A stretch of 64,000 bases of DNA, from assembly GCF_007990245.1 (NCBI RefSeq), contig NZ_BJWG01000002.1, forward strand, positions 186,001-250,000, written 5' to 3'. The translations under genes and the position numbers were made by a program. Shown piece by piece: positions 18,503 through 25,443 of this stretch. The notes beneath the pieces were generated by a model. That model made no database searches. It was not told the DNA's origin and saw only the letters and a list, made by a program, of their open reading frames with translations. Each line of letters starts with the position of its first letter. Position 1 is the stretch's first letter. This DNA is from Cellulomonas composti. GTDB taxonomy: Bacteria > Actinomycetota > Actinomycetes > Actinomycetales > Cellulomonadaceae.

Positions 18503-19180
18503 TTGACGAACGAGCCTGTGGAGCCCGCCGAGCCCACGACAAGCCGAATGCAGGACGCCGTGCGGCTCCTGCTCCTGATCGACGGCGCCGCCGAGCCGGT
18601 CGACGACCCGCCGCCGCCCGCGGCACCGAGCGGCGCGGTCGCGGTGCTGCGCACGCAGGTCCTGCTCCAGAAGCTCGACTTCTGGCTCCGCAACCCGGAC
18701 TACTTCGCGAACATGCTCTTGGACCGGTTCGAGGCAAGCGGGGACGCCGCACTGCTCGACCACGCCGAGCGGATCCTGACGTCCGAAGAGCCCGAGATTC
18801 GCAGGCATCCGATGCTGCGCTATCGGTTCGGCGCGTACGAGCCTCTCGACGCTGCCCTGTCCGTGCTCGCCGGCCCAGGTCTGGTGTTCCGACGCCGGGA
18901 GGGCAGACCTGGCCGGACGCGCCAGCACAACTACTACCTGACCGAGCACGGGCGGGAAGTCGCCCGCGAGATAGTCGCCGAGGAGCCGGCATTGGAGTAC
19001 TACGTCGGCCGTGTGGCGCTGCTCGTCGCCGTGACCGCGGGGCAAGGCGGCACCGAACTCAAGGACGAGCAGTACCGGCAGCAGGAATACGCCGGCACCG
19101 CGTACAACGCACGCATCGGCGCGATCACGGGACGCGTCCGTCAGCGTCTCGACGCCATCCGCGAGGCAGGTGCCGCGTGA
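18503..19180 (+). CDS. Small helical/wHTH-like protein, first gene of a putative ABC-ATPase three-component system
   Basis: The 225-residue protein has LLQKLDFWLRNPDYFANMLLDRFE (about residues 55-78), a compact all-alpha stretch with a winged-helix character, and a charged C-terminus ending KDEQYRQQEY, YNARIGAITGRVRQRL. The start is TTG 18503, supported by a strong AAGGAGGGG at 18487-18495. Its stop overlaps the ATPase start (GTGA at 19177-19180). Position and style match the middle component of ABC-three-component (ABC-3C) defence systems, which sits between ATPase and effector. That match is by resemblance and gene order only; I recognise no named domain. Confidence 0.75.
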   Translation: MTNEPVEPAEPTTSRMQDAVRLLLLIDGAAEPVDDPPPPAAPSGAVAVLRTQVLLQKLDFWLRNPDYFANMLLDRFEASGDAALLDHAERILTSEEPEIRRHPMLRYRFGAYEPLDAALSVLAGPGLVFRRREGRPGRTRQHNYYLTEHGREVAREIVAEEPALEYYVGRVALLVAVTAGQGGTELKDEQYRQQEYAGTAYNARIGAITGRVRQRLDAIREAGAA

Positions 19181-21132
19181 GCGCGTCGCAGCGCCAGACG
19201 CTCGCTGAGCGCGTGGCCGCTCGCAGTGGAGTCGACGCGAGCCTCGTTGAGGCCGTCCTCGCGGCGCACGCCGTTCCGGACTCACACGTCCCCGTGATGG
19301 CCCGGTCCCTACGAGCGACCCGGCTCCGACTGCGTGGAACGAAGGCGGGCCCGCAGGGCACCGGCCCGTTCGACGCCACATTCGACATCCCCACTGGAGT
19401 CGTGATGGCCGTCGGTGCGAACCTTCGCGGCAAGACGACCATCCTCGAGGCCATCACGCTGTGCCTACGCGGCGAGCCGCGCGAGCTGCAACGAGATGTC
19501 GCCAAGTGGCTCACCGACATCGAATGCGACACCGAGATCAACGGCAGGCCGACGGGATTCCGCATCGTCATGCGCGACGGGGCGATCGCCGAGGGCTCCA
19601 TCGTCGAGGCCACCGACCTCGCGGCCTTGCGTGCGGGTGGCACGGGCACCAAGACGATTCTCGCGGCAGCCTCAGCCAAGGAGTACGCGCGCGCCGTGGA
19701 CGTCTTCATGCTGGATCGATTGTCTCTAGAGCCGCTGCTCGCCGCGCTCAACACCGGAGGCGTGCAGCCCCACCGGTGGGCCTCGTACTTCGGCGCGCTG
19801 TACCCGCCCGCGGGACGAGAGCCCGTCCTGATCGGCGAGACCGCCATGGCGGGCCTGGCAGGGCGTCTGCTCACGGTGTTCCTGGACCTGCCTGGCGCCG
19901 CGCTGTATACCCGCGTCAGAGCCGCCCGCGACGCGGCGCGCAACCGCGCCAAGAACGCCGCGGCCTCGCGCACCTCGGACACCGAGCGCGCCGACGCCCG
20001 CCGCGCACAACTCGACGCGCTCCAAGCAGCCCGCACCGCGCTCAGCGAACTCGCGCTCCGATCCGCGACAAGGCCGGCGTCTGCAGTCGCAGCCGATGTG
20101 ACAACCGTGGCCGGCCAGCTAGCCGACGCGGAGGCCGCGTGGACCGCCGCCGGCGCGCTGCACCGTCAGGCCCGTGCCGCACGCCAGCATGACCAACGCG
20201 CGCTGAACGACCATCGCGAGTCCGCCGTCGCGCGGGCGCTGTTCCATGGCCTCGACCCAGTCGCATGCCCTAGATGCGAGGCGCCCGTCGCAACCGAGCG
20301 CAGAGCCGCAGAGGCCCACAGCCACATCTGCGCAGTGTGCACGCAGCCGGTCACAACCGACGATGACGACGACACGGAGCGCGAGACCCAAGCCGCGATC
20401 GAGGCCGCACTAGCAGCGTCCACGAGAGCGGCAGACGCCGCGCTCGAGGCGTTCGAGCGCGCCGAGGAGGAAGTCACTGTGCTCTCCCAGCGCCTCACGG
20501 CGGTGGAGGTCGAACTCCGTGAGGCGCGGGACGCTGCAACAACGGACGAGCGCGCCTCGCTTGAGCGCGCCGCCGCCCGCGCCGAAGGAGCGCTCGCCGT
20601 CCTCCCGGACGACAACCCTGTGCTCGTCGACCCCGACGACAAGATTCTTGACGCGCTCGTCGCAGAACTCGAGGCCGACCTCGTCGAGCCGTCCCGCGAG
20701 CTGTTCGACGAGCTCGGCGACGAGATCGCCACCCTCGCACGCGAGTTCGGAATCGAGTCCGTGACCGGGATACGGATCGACCGGGCCGCGAGGCTCAAGG
20801 TCGCGAAGGGCGGCGCCGACGCCGGCGGGTTCACGGCGCAGTCTCCCGGTGAGCGGCTCCGACTCCGGATCGCCACCGTTCTCGCACTCCTGCGTGTCGG
20901 TCACCGGCGCGGCATCGCCACTCATCCTGGGCTGCTAATGCTCGACAGCCTGAAAGCTGAAGAGGTCCAGGACTCCGACGCCGCCGCGCTGCTGGACGCA
21001 CTCATCCGCGCCGCCGCAGAAACGCCTAACCTCCAGGTGCTGACCACGTCGGCGGATCAGTCCCTGCCCGTCGGGAAACTGCCGGCCGACGCGATCATCG
21101 CGCCGCCAGCCCCTGACCAGCCGCTCTGGTGA
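19177..21132 (+). CDS. SMC/Rad50-like ABC ATPase with four-cysteine coiled-coil insert
   Basis: The 651-residue protein is a split ABC ATPase. Walker A is at about residues 79-88 (VGANLRGKTT, K86). Alanine- and glutamate-rich coiled coils span about residues 240-500. The ABC signature is degenerate (QSPGERLRL, 555-563), and Walker B is LLMLD590 followed by an unusual SLKAEE in place of the usual DE. The coiled coil is interrupted by CPRC (364-367) and CAVC (385-388), a zinc-ribbon or zinc-hook-like loop with two Cys pairs, unlike the single CxxC of Rad50. Such ATPases sense foreign or aberrant DNA in Wadjet, Lamassu and ABC-3C systems. It is coupled to the gene before it. Confidence 0.85.
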   Translation: MSASQRQTLAERVAARSGVDASLVEAVLAAHAVPDSHVPVMARSLRATRLRLRGTKAGPQGTGPFDATFDIPTGVVMAVGANLRGKTTILEAITLCLRGEPRELQRDVAKWLTDIECDTEINGRPTGFRIVMRDGAIAEGSIVEATDLAALRAGGTGTKTILAAASAKEYARAVDVFMLDRLSLEPLLAALNTGGVQPHRWASYFGALYPPAGREPVLIGETAMAGLAGRLLTVFLDLPGAALYTRVRAARDAARNRAKNAAASRTSDTERADARRAQLDALQAARTALSELALRSATRPASAVAADVTTVAGQLADAEAAWTAAGALHRQARAARQHDQRALNDHRESAVARALFHGLDPVACPRCEAPVATERRAAEAHSHICAVCTQPVTTDDDDDTERETQAAIEAALAASTRAADAALEAFERAEEEVTVLSQRLTAVEVELREARDAATTDERASLERAAARAEGALAVLPDDNPVLVDPDDKILDALVAELEADLVEPSRELFDELGDEIATLAREFGIESVTGIRIDRAARLKVAKGGADAGGFTAQSPGERLRLRIATVLALLRVGHRRGIATHPGLLMLDSLKAEEVQDSDAAALLDALIRAAAETPNLQVLTTSADQSLPVGKLPADAIIAPPAPDQPLW

Positions 21133-21177
21133 CTGACCCGGCCAACGACGGCGACGGGGAACGGGAAGGAGCACGGC

Positions 21178-23184
21178 GTGAACGACCGGATCGTGACCGC
21201 GCTTCTCGCCGCCGAACGCTCGGGCCACCCTGCATCGCCATCCGCGCTAGGCAGCGTCGAGGACGCCGGACCGATCCTCGCGACGCTCGCCGACGACCCG
21301 CTGGCGCCATTGGCCGCCCGCGCGCTCATCGTCGCCTCGGACGCCGACCCCGACGCCTGGCGCGGTCCCGTGCGTGCGTTCGCAGCCGGCCTGGCGCGGC
21401 AAACGAGCGTCCTGGCCCTGCAGGAGTCCGTCGACGCCCTGCTCGGCGGCTCCGCGGCAGCCGACGCCGGGCCAGCGCTCCACACCGCGATGCTCACCGG
21501 GCTGGATGACGCTGTCGGCACCACGCCGAGTCTTGCGGCCGCGAGGCTCGAAGCCGCCGCCCGGGTCGCGCTCGCGAAACTCGCCCGGCCGTATCTCGTC
21601 CTCGATCGGCTCGCTGCGCCGCCTGAAGAGTTCGCCGAGGACTACCTCGACCCGCTTCCCCGGCTCGTCGGGATCGCACTCGAGATGTGGGGTTCTGACG
21701 ACGAGGTCGCGCAGCCTCTGATCGACGTCCTCGCCGCTCTCACGGACACGCCTGTCGAAGGTGACGCGCTGCACGAACTGGCCTGCCGCCAGATGCGGCG
21801 CGCACTGTCCGTCCCCGACATGTCCGCCGCCACAGAGGGCCTGGCCCGTGCCGCAGCGATGTTCGCTCAGGCGCAGGAGGTCGATGAGGGCCGCGACGAC
21901 TCCGCCGCCTACCAACTGGCATGCGAGGCCGTAATCGCGTTCGCGCGCGCCGACTGGACCGGTGTCGCGACTTCTACCGAGGCCTTGACCAACGTGCTGT
22001 CGCGCAGAGGTGCGTGGCACCTCGGCGCGCACTTGCCTGCTTGGCGCGCCGGCGCCCGCGACGCCGAGACCGCGTGGCTGGCGTTCGTCCTCGACCTGCG
22101 TCAGGCGGCCGACCGACTCCGCGAGGACAGTTGGCTTGATGCCCGCGCCGCCGCAGGGCAACTTGCCGCGGTCTACGAGGCCGAACGCGTGATCGACCCT
22201 GCCCCAGGGCTCCTCGCCGCGATCCGCCCCACCATCGCCGCTACAGTCGCCGGCAACGCCGTCCTGCTCGGCCAGCTCGAGCGCATGGTCGACCACGACC
22301 TCGCGGGCGGCAAAGCGGTCCTACCGCCCGCTGCGGCCGCGGTTCTCGCTGCGGCGAAGGCCGCGCGGGCGCGCAGCACAGCTGATCCCACCTCACCACC
22401 CACCGACCGCGACGCCGCGCTGGGCCGAATCCTCAGGCTCGCGCCCTCCCTGCTCGCGTTCGGCGACGACATCTGTCAGCACCTCGCGGCGATGCTCGAC
22501 GACGACGCTCTTCGCGACGCCGAGGGCGTCGCCGCACCCCTGCGAAGACGTCAGCCTCCCCACTCCACGCTGAAGCGCATGCGGGACTCCATCGTCACCT
22601 CCCTCGAGATCAACCCGCGCTTCACTGGCGAGACCAGAGCCGCGGTGATCGCGCTGCTCGAGCGCACGCTGACCTTCCTGCTCGATCGCTACGACCGCGG
22701 CGGGCCGCTCATGAAGGGCATGAAGAACATCATCAGCGTGCCAGCGAAGGGGGCATCGCTGCCCGTCGAGGCCGACCTGCAGTGGGAGTTCTACATATGG
22801 CTCGCCGGCCCGTGGGAGTTCGCCGGCCGGGTGCACGCGGAGGTCTCGGACATCGCGACCGGCAGGGCTGACGTGACAATCAGGTTCGGCGACGTGGAAC
22901 TCGTAACAGAGGTGAAGCGCGAGCTCGCAGACTCGACGCCGCGGGCACTTGAGCGCAGCTACCTCGGCCAGGCCGCGGCGTACTCCGGGTCCGGGGAGCC
23001 ATTCAGCCAGCTCCTCGTCCTGGACCTGACCGACCATTCCGCCGGCGTCCGCACCCTGCCGGACCTCGCCTGGGTGGCCGAGCACCGAGCAGATCCCGAA
23101 GCGTCGCCGCAGCACACCGTCGTGGCCGTGGTCGTCGGCAACCGACCCACACCCCGCAACGTCAAGGGGACGACGGCCATCTGA
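21178..23184 (+). CDS. Large effector-like protein with C-terminal PD-(D/E)XK nuclease domain
   Basis: The 668-residue protein has about 500 residues of helical, HEAT-like repeats rich in alanine and leucine. A C-terminal nuclease domain follows (about 525-650): GRAD565, then TEVK with E578 and K580, and Q598 in GQAAAY. This is the E/D...ExK...Q pattern of restriction-endonuclease-like folds. The start is GTG 21178 after GGAAGGAG. It lies 45 bp downstream of the SMC-like ATPase and is probably in the same operon. In this context it is the likely killer or DNA-cutting effector, held in check by the ATPase. The N-terminal part matches nothing I can name. Confidence 0.82.
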   Translation: MNDRIVTALLAAERSGHPASPSALGSVEDAGPILATLADDPLAPLAARALIVASDADPDAWRGPVRAFAAGLARQTSVLALQESVDALLGGSAAADAGPALHTAMLTGLDDAVGTTPSLAAARLEAAARVALAKLARPYLVLDRLAAPPEEFAEDYLDPLPRLVGIALEMWGSDDEVAQPLIDVLAALTDTPVEGDALHELACRQMRRALSVPDMSAATEGLARAAAMFAQAQEVDEGRDDSAAYQLACEAVIAFARADWTGVATSTEALTNVLSRRGAWHLGAHLPAWRAGARDAETAWLAFVLDLRQAADRLREDSWLDARAAAGQLAAVYEAERVIDPAPGLLAAIRPTIAATVAGNAVLLGQLERMVDHDLAGGKAVLPPAAAAVLAAAKAARARSTADPTSPPTDRDAALGRILRLAPSLLAFGDDICQHLAAMLDDDALRDAEGVAAPLRRRQPPHSTLKRMRDSIVTSLEINPRFTGETRAAVIALLERTLTFLLDRYDRGGPLMKGMKNIISVPAKGASLPVEADLQWEFYIWLAGPWEFAGRVHAEVSDIATGRADVTIRFGDVELVTEVKRELADSTPRALERSYLGQAAAYSGSGEPFSQLLVLDLTDHSAGVRTLPDLAWVAEHRADPEASPQHTVVAVVVGNRPTPRNVKGTTAI

Positions 23185-23427
23185 CGCTCATCTCCCATGT
23201 CAGAGCCGCCGCATCGCCCTGGTGTTCTCGTGGACGCACAGAGACCCGGCCGAGGGGTCCGGACGCGGTCGACCGTACGTGTGGGAGAGGGCGCGAGGGG
23301 CACTGCCCCGCCTGACACCGCCGCGCGGGACTCGCGCGCGCAGAACCCGCCACTTCAGTGAGAACACCCCTCCGCCACCTCGTCGCGAAAGCTCAGGTCG
23401 CGGGGCCGGCGATCCGCCGTATTCGGC

Positions 23428-23438
23428 GCGAACCCACA
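23428..23438 (-). repeat. Exact 11-bp inverted copy of the transposon terminus
   Basis: GCGAACCCACA is the exact reverse complement of the first 11 bases of the element (10287-10297). It lies 5 bp before the internal tnsA-side-like end at 23444. Agreement beyond 11 bp is weak (17 of 26), and no good TnsB-type site follows. It may be a remnant end of another related element or chance. Confidence 0.45.
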
Positions 23439-23443
23439 CTCAC

Positions 23444-23519
23444 TGTGGGATCCCGTCCGATTTGGCGAAATCCCACGAAGTTGGCCACGGCGTGTCCGAA
23501 TCCCACCGACTTGGCCACG
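23444..23519 (+). repeat. Internal second copy of a tnsA-side transposon end
   Basis: Aligned without gaps to 10287, 38 of the first 54 bases match by hand count. Three ASTTGGC-type sites (CGATTTGGCGAA 23458, GAAGTTGGCCAC 23477, CGACTTGGCCAC 23508) keep exactly the same spacing as the three sites at the real end; every site is offset by 13,157 bp. The consensus has shifted from TTGTC to TTGGC. It lies in a gene-free stretch (23185-23612), in the same orientation as the real end, and probably derives from a related element. Confidence 0.75.
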
Positions 23520-23612
23520 CGGGACGCTCGATGCGTGGGTCCGAGCGAGTCCGGGCGGCGAATCTCACCGCGCATCCGCCGAACGGCTGTCAGCTCCGAG
23601 TAGGTTCGAGCG

Positions 23613-24140
23613 GTGCCGACCTTCGATCTCGACGCCGACGTCACCCACCCCGCAGACTTCAACCTCGTGCGTGGCGGCGGCGTCGCGCTCTACCTCGACC
23701 CTGCCGTACTCAGGGAAGCCGAGGAAGGGTTGGAGACGCTGGCGTACGACCGCACACACATCGACGCGGCGACCTGGGACGAACTGACCTTGCATGACGC
23801 TGTCGCGGCCGCACTCGACTTTCCGAACTACTACGGCCGGAATCTCGACGCGATGGCCGACTGCCTGGGCGACGTGGCCCACGGCGACTACGGCTGGAAT
23901 GTCGAGCGAACCGGCCTCGCCGTCACTCTCGCCAACTTTGGGGTGTTCGCACGCCGGCAGCCGGACCTCGCAACCGCACTCGCGGACCTCTTCACAGCCA
24001 CGAGCCGCTACGGACTGGTCTTCGGCCACCGACTCCTCTGGCTGCTCGGCGTCGACGACCCCCGCTTCCAGCTCGGACCAGTCGGTGGGTTCAGCGTCCC
24101 TTGGAACGGCCGCGAGTGGCTCGTCTCAGCGCGCGAGTGA
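23613..24140 (+). CDS. Barstar-family protein
   Basis: The 175-residue protein contains the barstar core DELTLHDAVAAALDFPNYYGRNLDAMADCLGDV at about residues 50-82. The YYGRNLDA stretch corresponds to the helix that plugs the barnase active site. Barstars inhibit small secreted or polymorphic-toxin RNases by binding them one to one. The protein is longer than classic barstar (about 90 aa), with extra sequence at both ends. No barnase-like ORF lies next to it, so it may protect against a foreign RNase toxin or serve another regulatory role. The GTG start at 23613 lacks a clear ribosome site. Confidence 0.82.
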   Translation: MPTFDLDADVTHPADFNLVRGGGVALYLDPAVLREAEEGLETLAYDRTHIDAATWDELTLHDAVAAALDFPNYYGRNLDAMADCLGDVAHGDYGWNVERTGLAVTLANFGVFARRQPDLATALADLFTATSRYGLVFGHRLLWLLGVDDPRFQLGPVGGFSVPWNGREWLVSARE

Positions 24141-24285
24141 GCGGTCAGTCCCTGGAAGCGCTCGAGCGCATCTGCGGATCAGACCTGCGGTCGGTGCCGA
24201 AGATCTCACCCGGCGGTTCGACGACCGACGGGTCGAACTCGGCGCCTCCCGCTGCGTGCTGCGGTGCGCTCCTCGCAGGCGTGTG

Positions 24286-24389
24286 GCGCTGAGGATTTGG
24301 ACAACTAGGTGAGACGGCGTGTGCCTCCGCTCGTTGTCCCACCTCAGGTCACAACGTCAGGCACCGGACAACTTGGATGCGGTCCTACA
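24286..24389 (-). repeat. Tn7-like cargo-side end
   Basis: Terminal 104 bp. Reading inward on the minus strand it starts TGTAGG, has CGCATCC at positions 9-15 and AGTTGTC at 17-23, the same register as the tnsA-side end. A further TAGTTGTCC is at 24296-24309 (minus), and oppositely oriented or weaker copies (CGTTGTCCC near 24331) lie between. The whole 104 bp recurs without gaps at 26439-26542, with 77 of 104 identical by hand count. Confidence 0.88.
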
Positions 24390-24394
24390 GCGCT
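24390..24394. repeat. Target-site duplication, right copy (GCGCT)
   Basis: GCGCT follows the last base of the element, matching 10282-10286. Its final T is also the first base of the next, older element's TGTGGG end, so the newer transposon appears to have inserted right at the edge of the older one. Confidence 0.85.
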
Positions 24395-24446
24395 GTGGGA
24401 TCTCACGGAGCGTGGCAACTTCTCACTTCCGTGTCATCGGCGCGTC
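24394..24446 (+). repeat. Degenerate tnsA-side end of the older element
   Basis: Ungapped comparison with 10287 gives 32 matches in 53 bases, including TGTGGG at the tip and an exact TGTCATCGGCG at 24432-24442. The first TnsB-type site has decayed to GCGTGGC and the third is not recognisable, so the end is probably poorly bound or dead. Confidence 0.6.
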
Positions 24447-24499
24447 AGAGATGTCCGGTCGGACGCGGTTCTCAGACTTCCTCAGCCTGTCGAGCGACG

Positions 24500-24784
24500 G
24501 TGATCACCTACGACTCCGGTGGCATCAGCCTCAAGCCGTCCAACGCGATGCACGCGGCGATGAAGGTGGACATGGTCAACACCGACGCCGAACGCCGGCT
24601 GGTCATGGCCGACGCCATCGCTCTGGCGAACGAAGACGGCGTCGACGCGATCGTGGACATCGCCACGCTCACCGGCGCCTGCCTGCCCGCACTCGGCACG
24701 CTCACCGCGGGGGTCATCGGCAACGACGACACCATCCTGTCCCTCGTCGAGGTCGCGTCAACGTGCGTCGCGCCGACCCGGTAG
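24500..24784 (+). pseudogene. Leucyl aminopeptidase (PepA, M17) fragment with internal deletion
   Basis: The frame encodes ITYDSGGISLKPSNAMHAAMKVDM, the metal-binding loop of M17 aminopeptidases. It then jumps directly to VNTDAERRLVMADAIALANEDGVDAIVDIATLTGACLPALG, which in intact PepA lies some 50 residues further on. The N-terminal domain and C-terminus are missing, and the sequence ends at TAG 24784 after unrelated residues. The canonical NTDAEGRL has become NTDAERRL. It is a dead remnant, probably left by recombination in the older element. Confidence 0.85.
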
Positions 24785-24809
24785 ACCTCCGGGCCGGGGC
24801 GACGAACGG

Positions 24810-25304
24810 TCAGCGGCCGTCCCGAGCTGCCTGACGACGAGCCCCGGCCGCCTGCGAGGACGCGTTGCGCTTGGCGCCACCGGTCGTCTGCCGGTGCTCC
24901 CGGGCAACCCCGGCACCCGAACTCTCCGCGGATCGGCCGACGCTGTCCGGACCCGCCGACCGGGCCGCCTGCGCGGCAGCGAGCCGCTCCTGCTTGAGCT
25001 CCTCCGCAGCGGCCCTGGCCAACACAGCCAACCGGTCGCTCACGTCGGCTAGCGCGTCCTCGAAGATCTCCGCCTTCTGCGCCGCACGCGTGTTCTTGGG
25101 CCGCGACACTCCGCGGCCACCGTGCTCCTGCACGCCCTCGGCGCCCTGGCGTCGATAGTTCTTCTGGTACTTCTTGCGCGCGCGCCGGACCCGGGTGTGC
25201 AACGCGATCAGGTCGTCCTCATCCAGCAGCTCCATCCGCGCGGGCTCGGTCTCACGCAGCAGATCACGCTCGTCTGACTTCAGGATGCCAAGCCGCTCGT
25301 TCAT
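24810..25304 (-). CDS. Hypothetical actinobacterial protein, highly charged
   Basis: The 164-residue protein starts at ATG 25304 (MNERLGILKSDERDLLRET). It is basic and helical, with an RRARKKYQKNYRRQG patch at about residues 41-55 and a long Ala/Glu/Arg helix (about 75-115) that could form a coiled coil. A disordered Ser/Gly/Arg tail follows. No membrane segment or signal peptide is visible. I recognise no family. The patch could bind nucleic acid; that is a guess from charge. It is divergent from the cation-efflux gene, 139 bp apart, inside the older element. Confidence 0.65.
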   Translation of the reverse strand: MNERLGILKSDERDLLRETEPARMELLDEDDLIALHTRVRRARKKYQKNYRRQGAEGVQEHGGRGVSRPKNTRAAQKAEIFEDALADVSDRLAVLARAAAEELKQERLAAAQAARSAGPDSVGRSAESSGAGVAREHRQTTGGAKRNASSQAAGARRQAARDGR

Positions 25305-25443
25305 CGGGGACTCCCGCCTCGCAGTTGGTTGTGTGCCGTACCGATCGACCGTAGTCCCCCCGCCCGCCGGGTGTACCCCGCGTCGGTAGGTTGACGCATG
25401 CGACGACGCCGTCGTCGCAGAGAGCTGGGGAGCTGAGGCGGCC

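Larger units (their letters stand above)
10287..24389 (+). mobile_element. Complete Tn7-like transposon with defence-type cargo
   Basis: The 14,103-bp element starts TGTGGG and ends CCTACA. Reading inward from each terminus, 18 of the first 23 bases agree: TGT-GG, a shared CGCATCC, and ASTTGTC at the same distance (positions 17-23). A 5-bp direct repeat, GCGCT, flanks the element. Inside are tnsA, tnsB, tnsC and a TnsD-like tniQ, all on the plus strand and starting at the dnaK side. Cargo follows: a winged-helix-like protein, an Abi-like HEPN protein, an ABC-ATPase/nuclease three-gene set and a barstar-like protein. By Tn7 convention the tnsA-side end is the right end. No cas gene or CRISPR is present, so targeting must rely on the TnsD-like protein. 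Motifs suggest that it may still be mobile, apart from the uncertain tniQ 3' end. Confidence 0.93.

Noticed and set aside
10287-23438. Transposon right limit at 23438 (GCGAACCCACA) instead of 24389
   Set aside because: The 11-bp match is exact, but the flanking pentamers GCGCT and CTCAC do not match and no good TnsB-type site follows. The limit at 24389 has a perfect GCGCT duplication and a better 23-bp end.
23185-23612. CRISPR-like or satellite repeats
   Set aside because: The three similar units match the spacing of TnsB-type sites at the transposon end, not equal repeats with spacers.
10287-24389. CRISPR-associated transposon (CAST)
   Set aside because: No cas genes, no repeat-spacer array, and a full-length TnsD-like TniQ plus TnsA; it fits a protein-guided Tn7-like element.
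24319-24834. Plus-strand ORF of 171 codons across the transposon junction
   Set aside because: It crosses both transposon ends and the pepA remnant in a wrong frame, with Arg/His-rich shadow composition.
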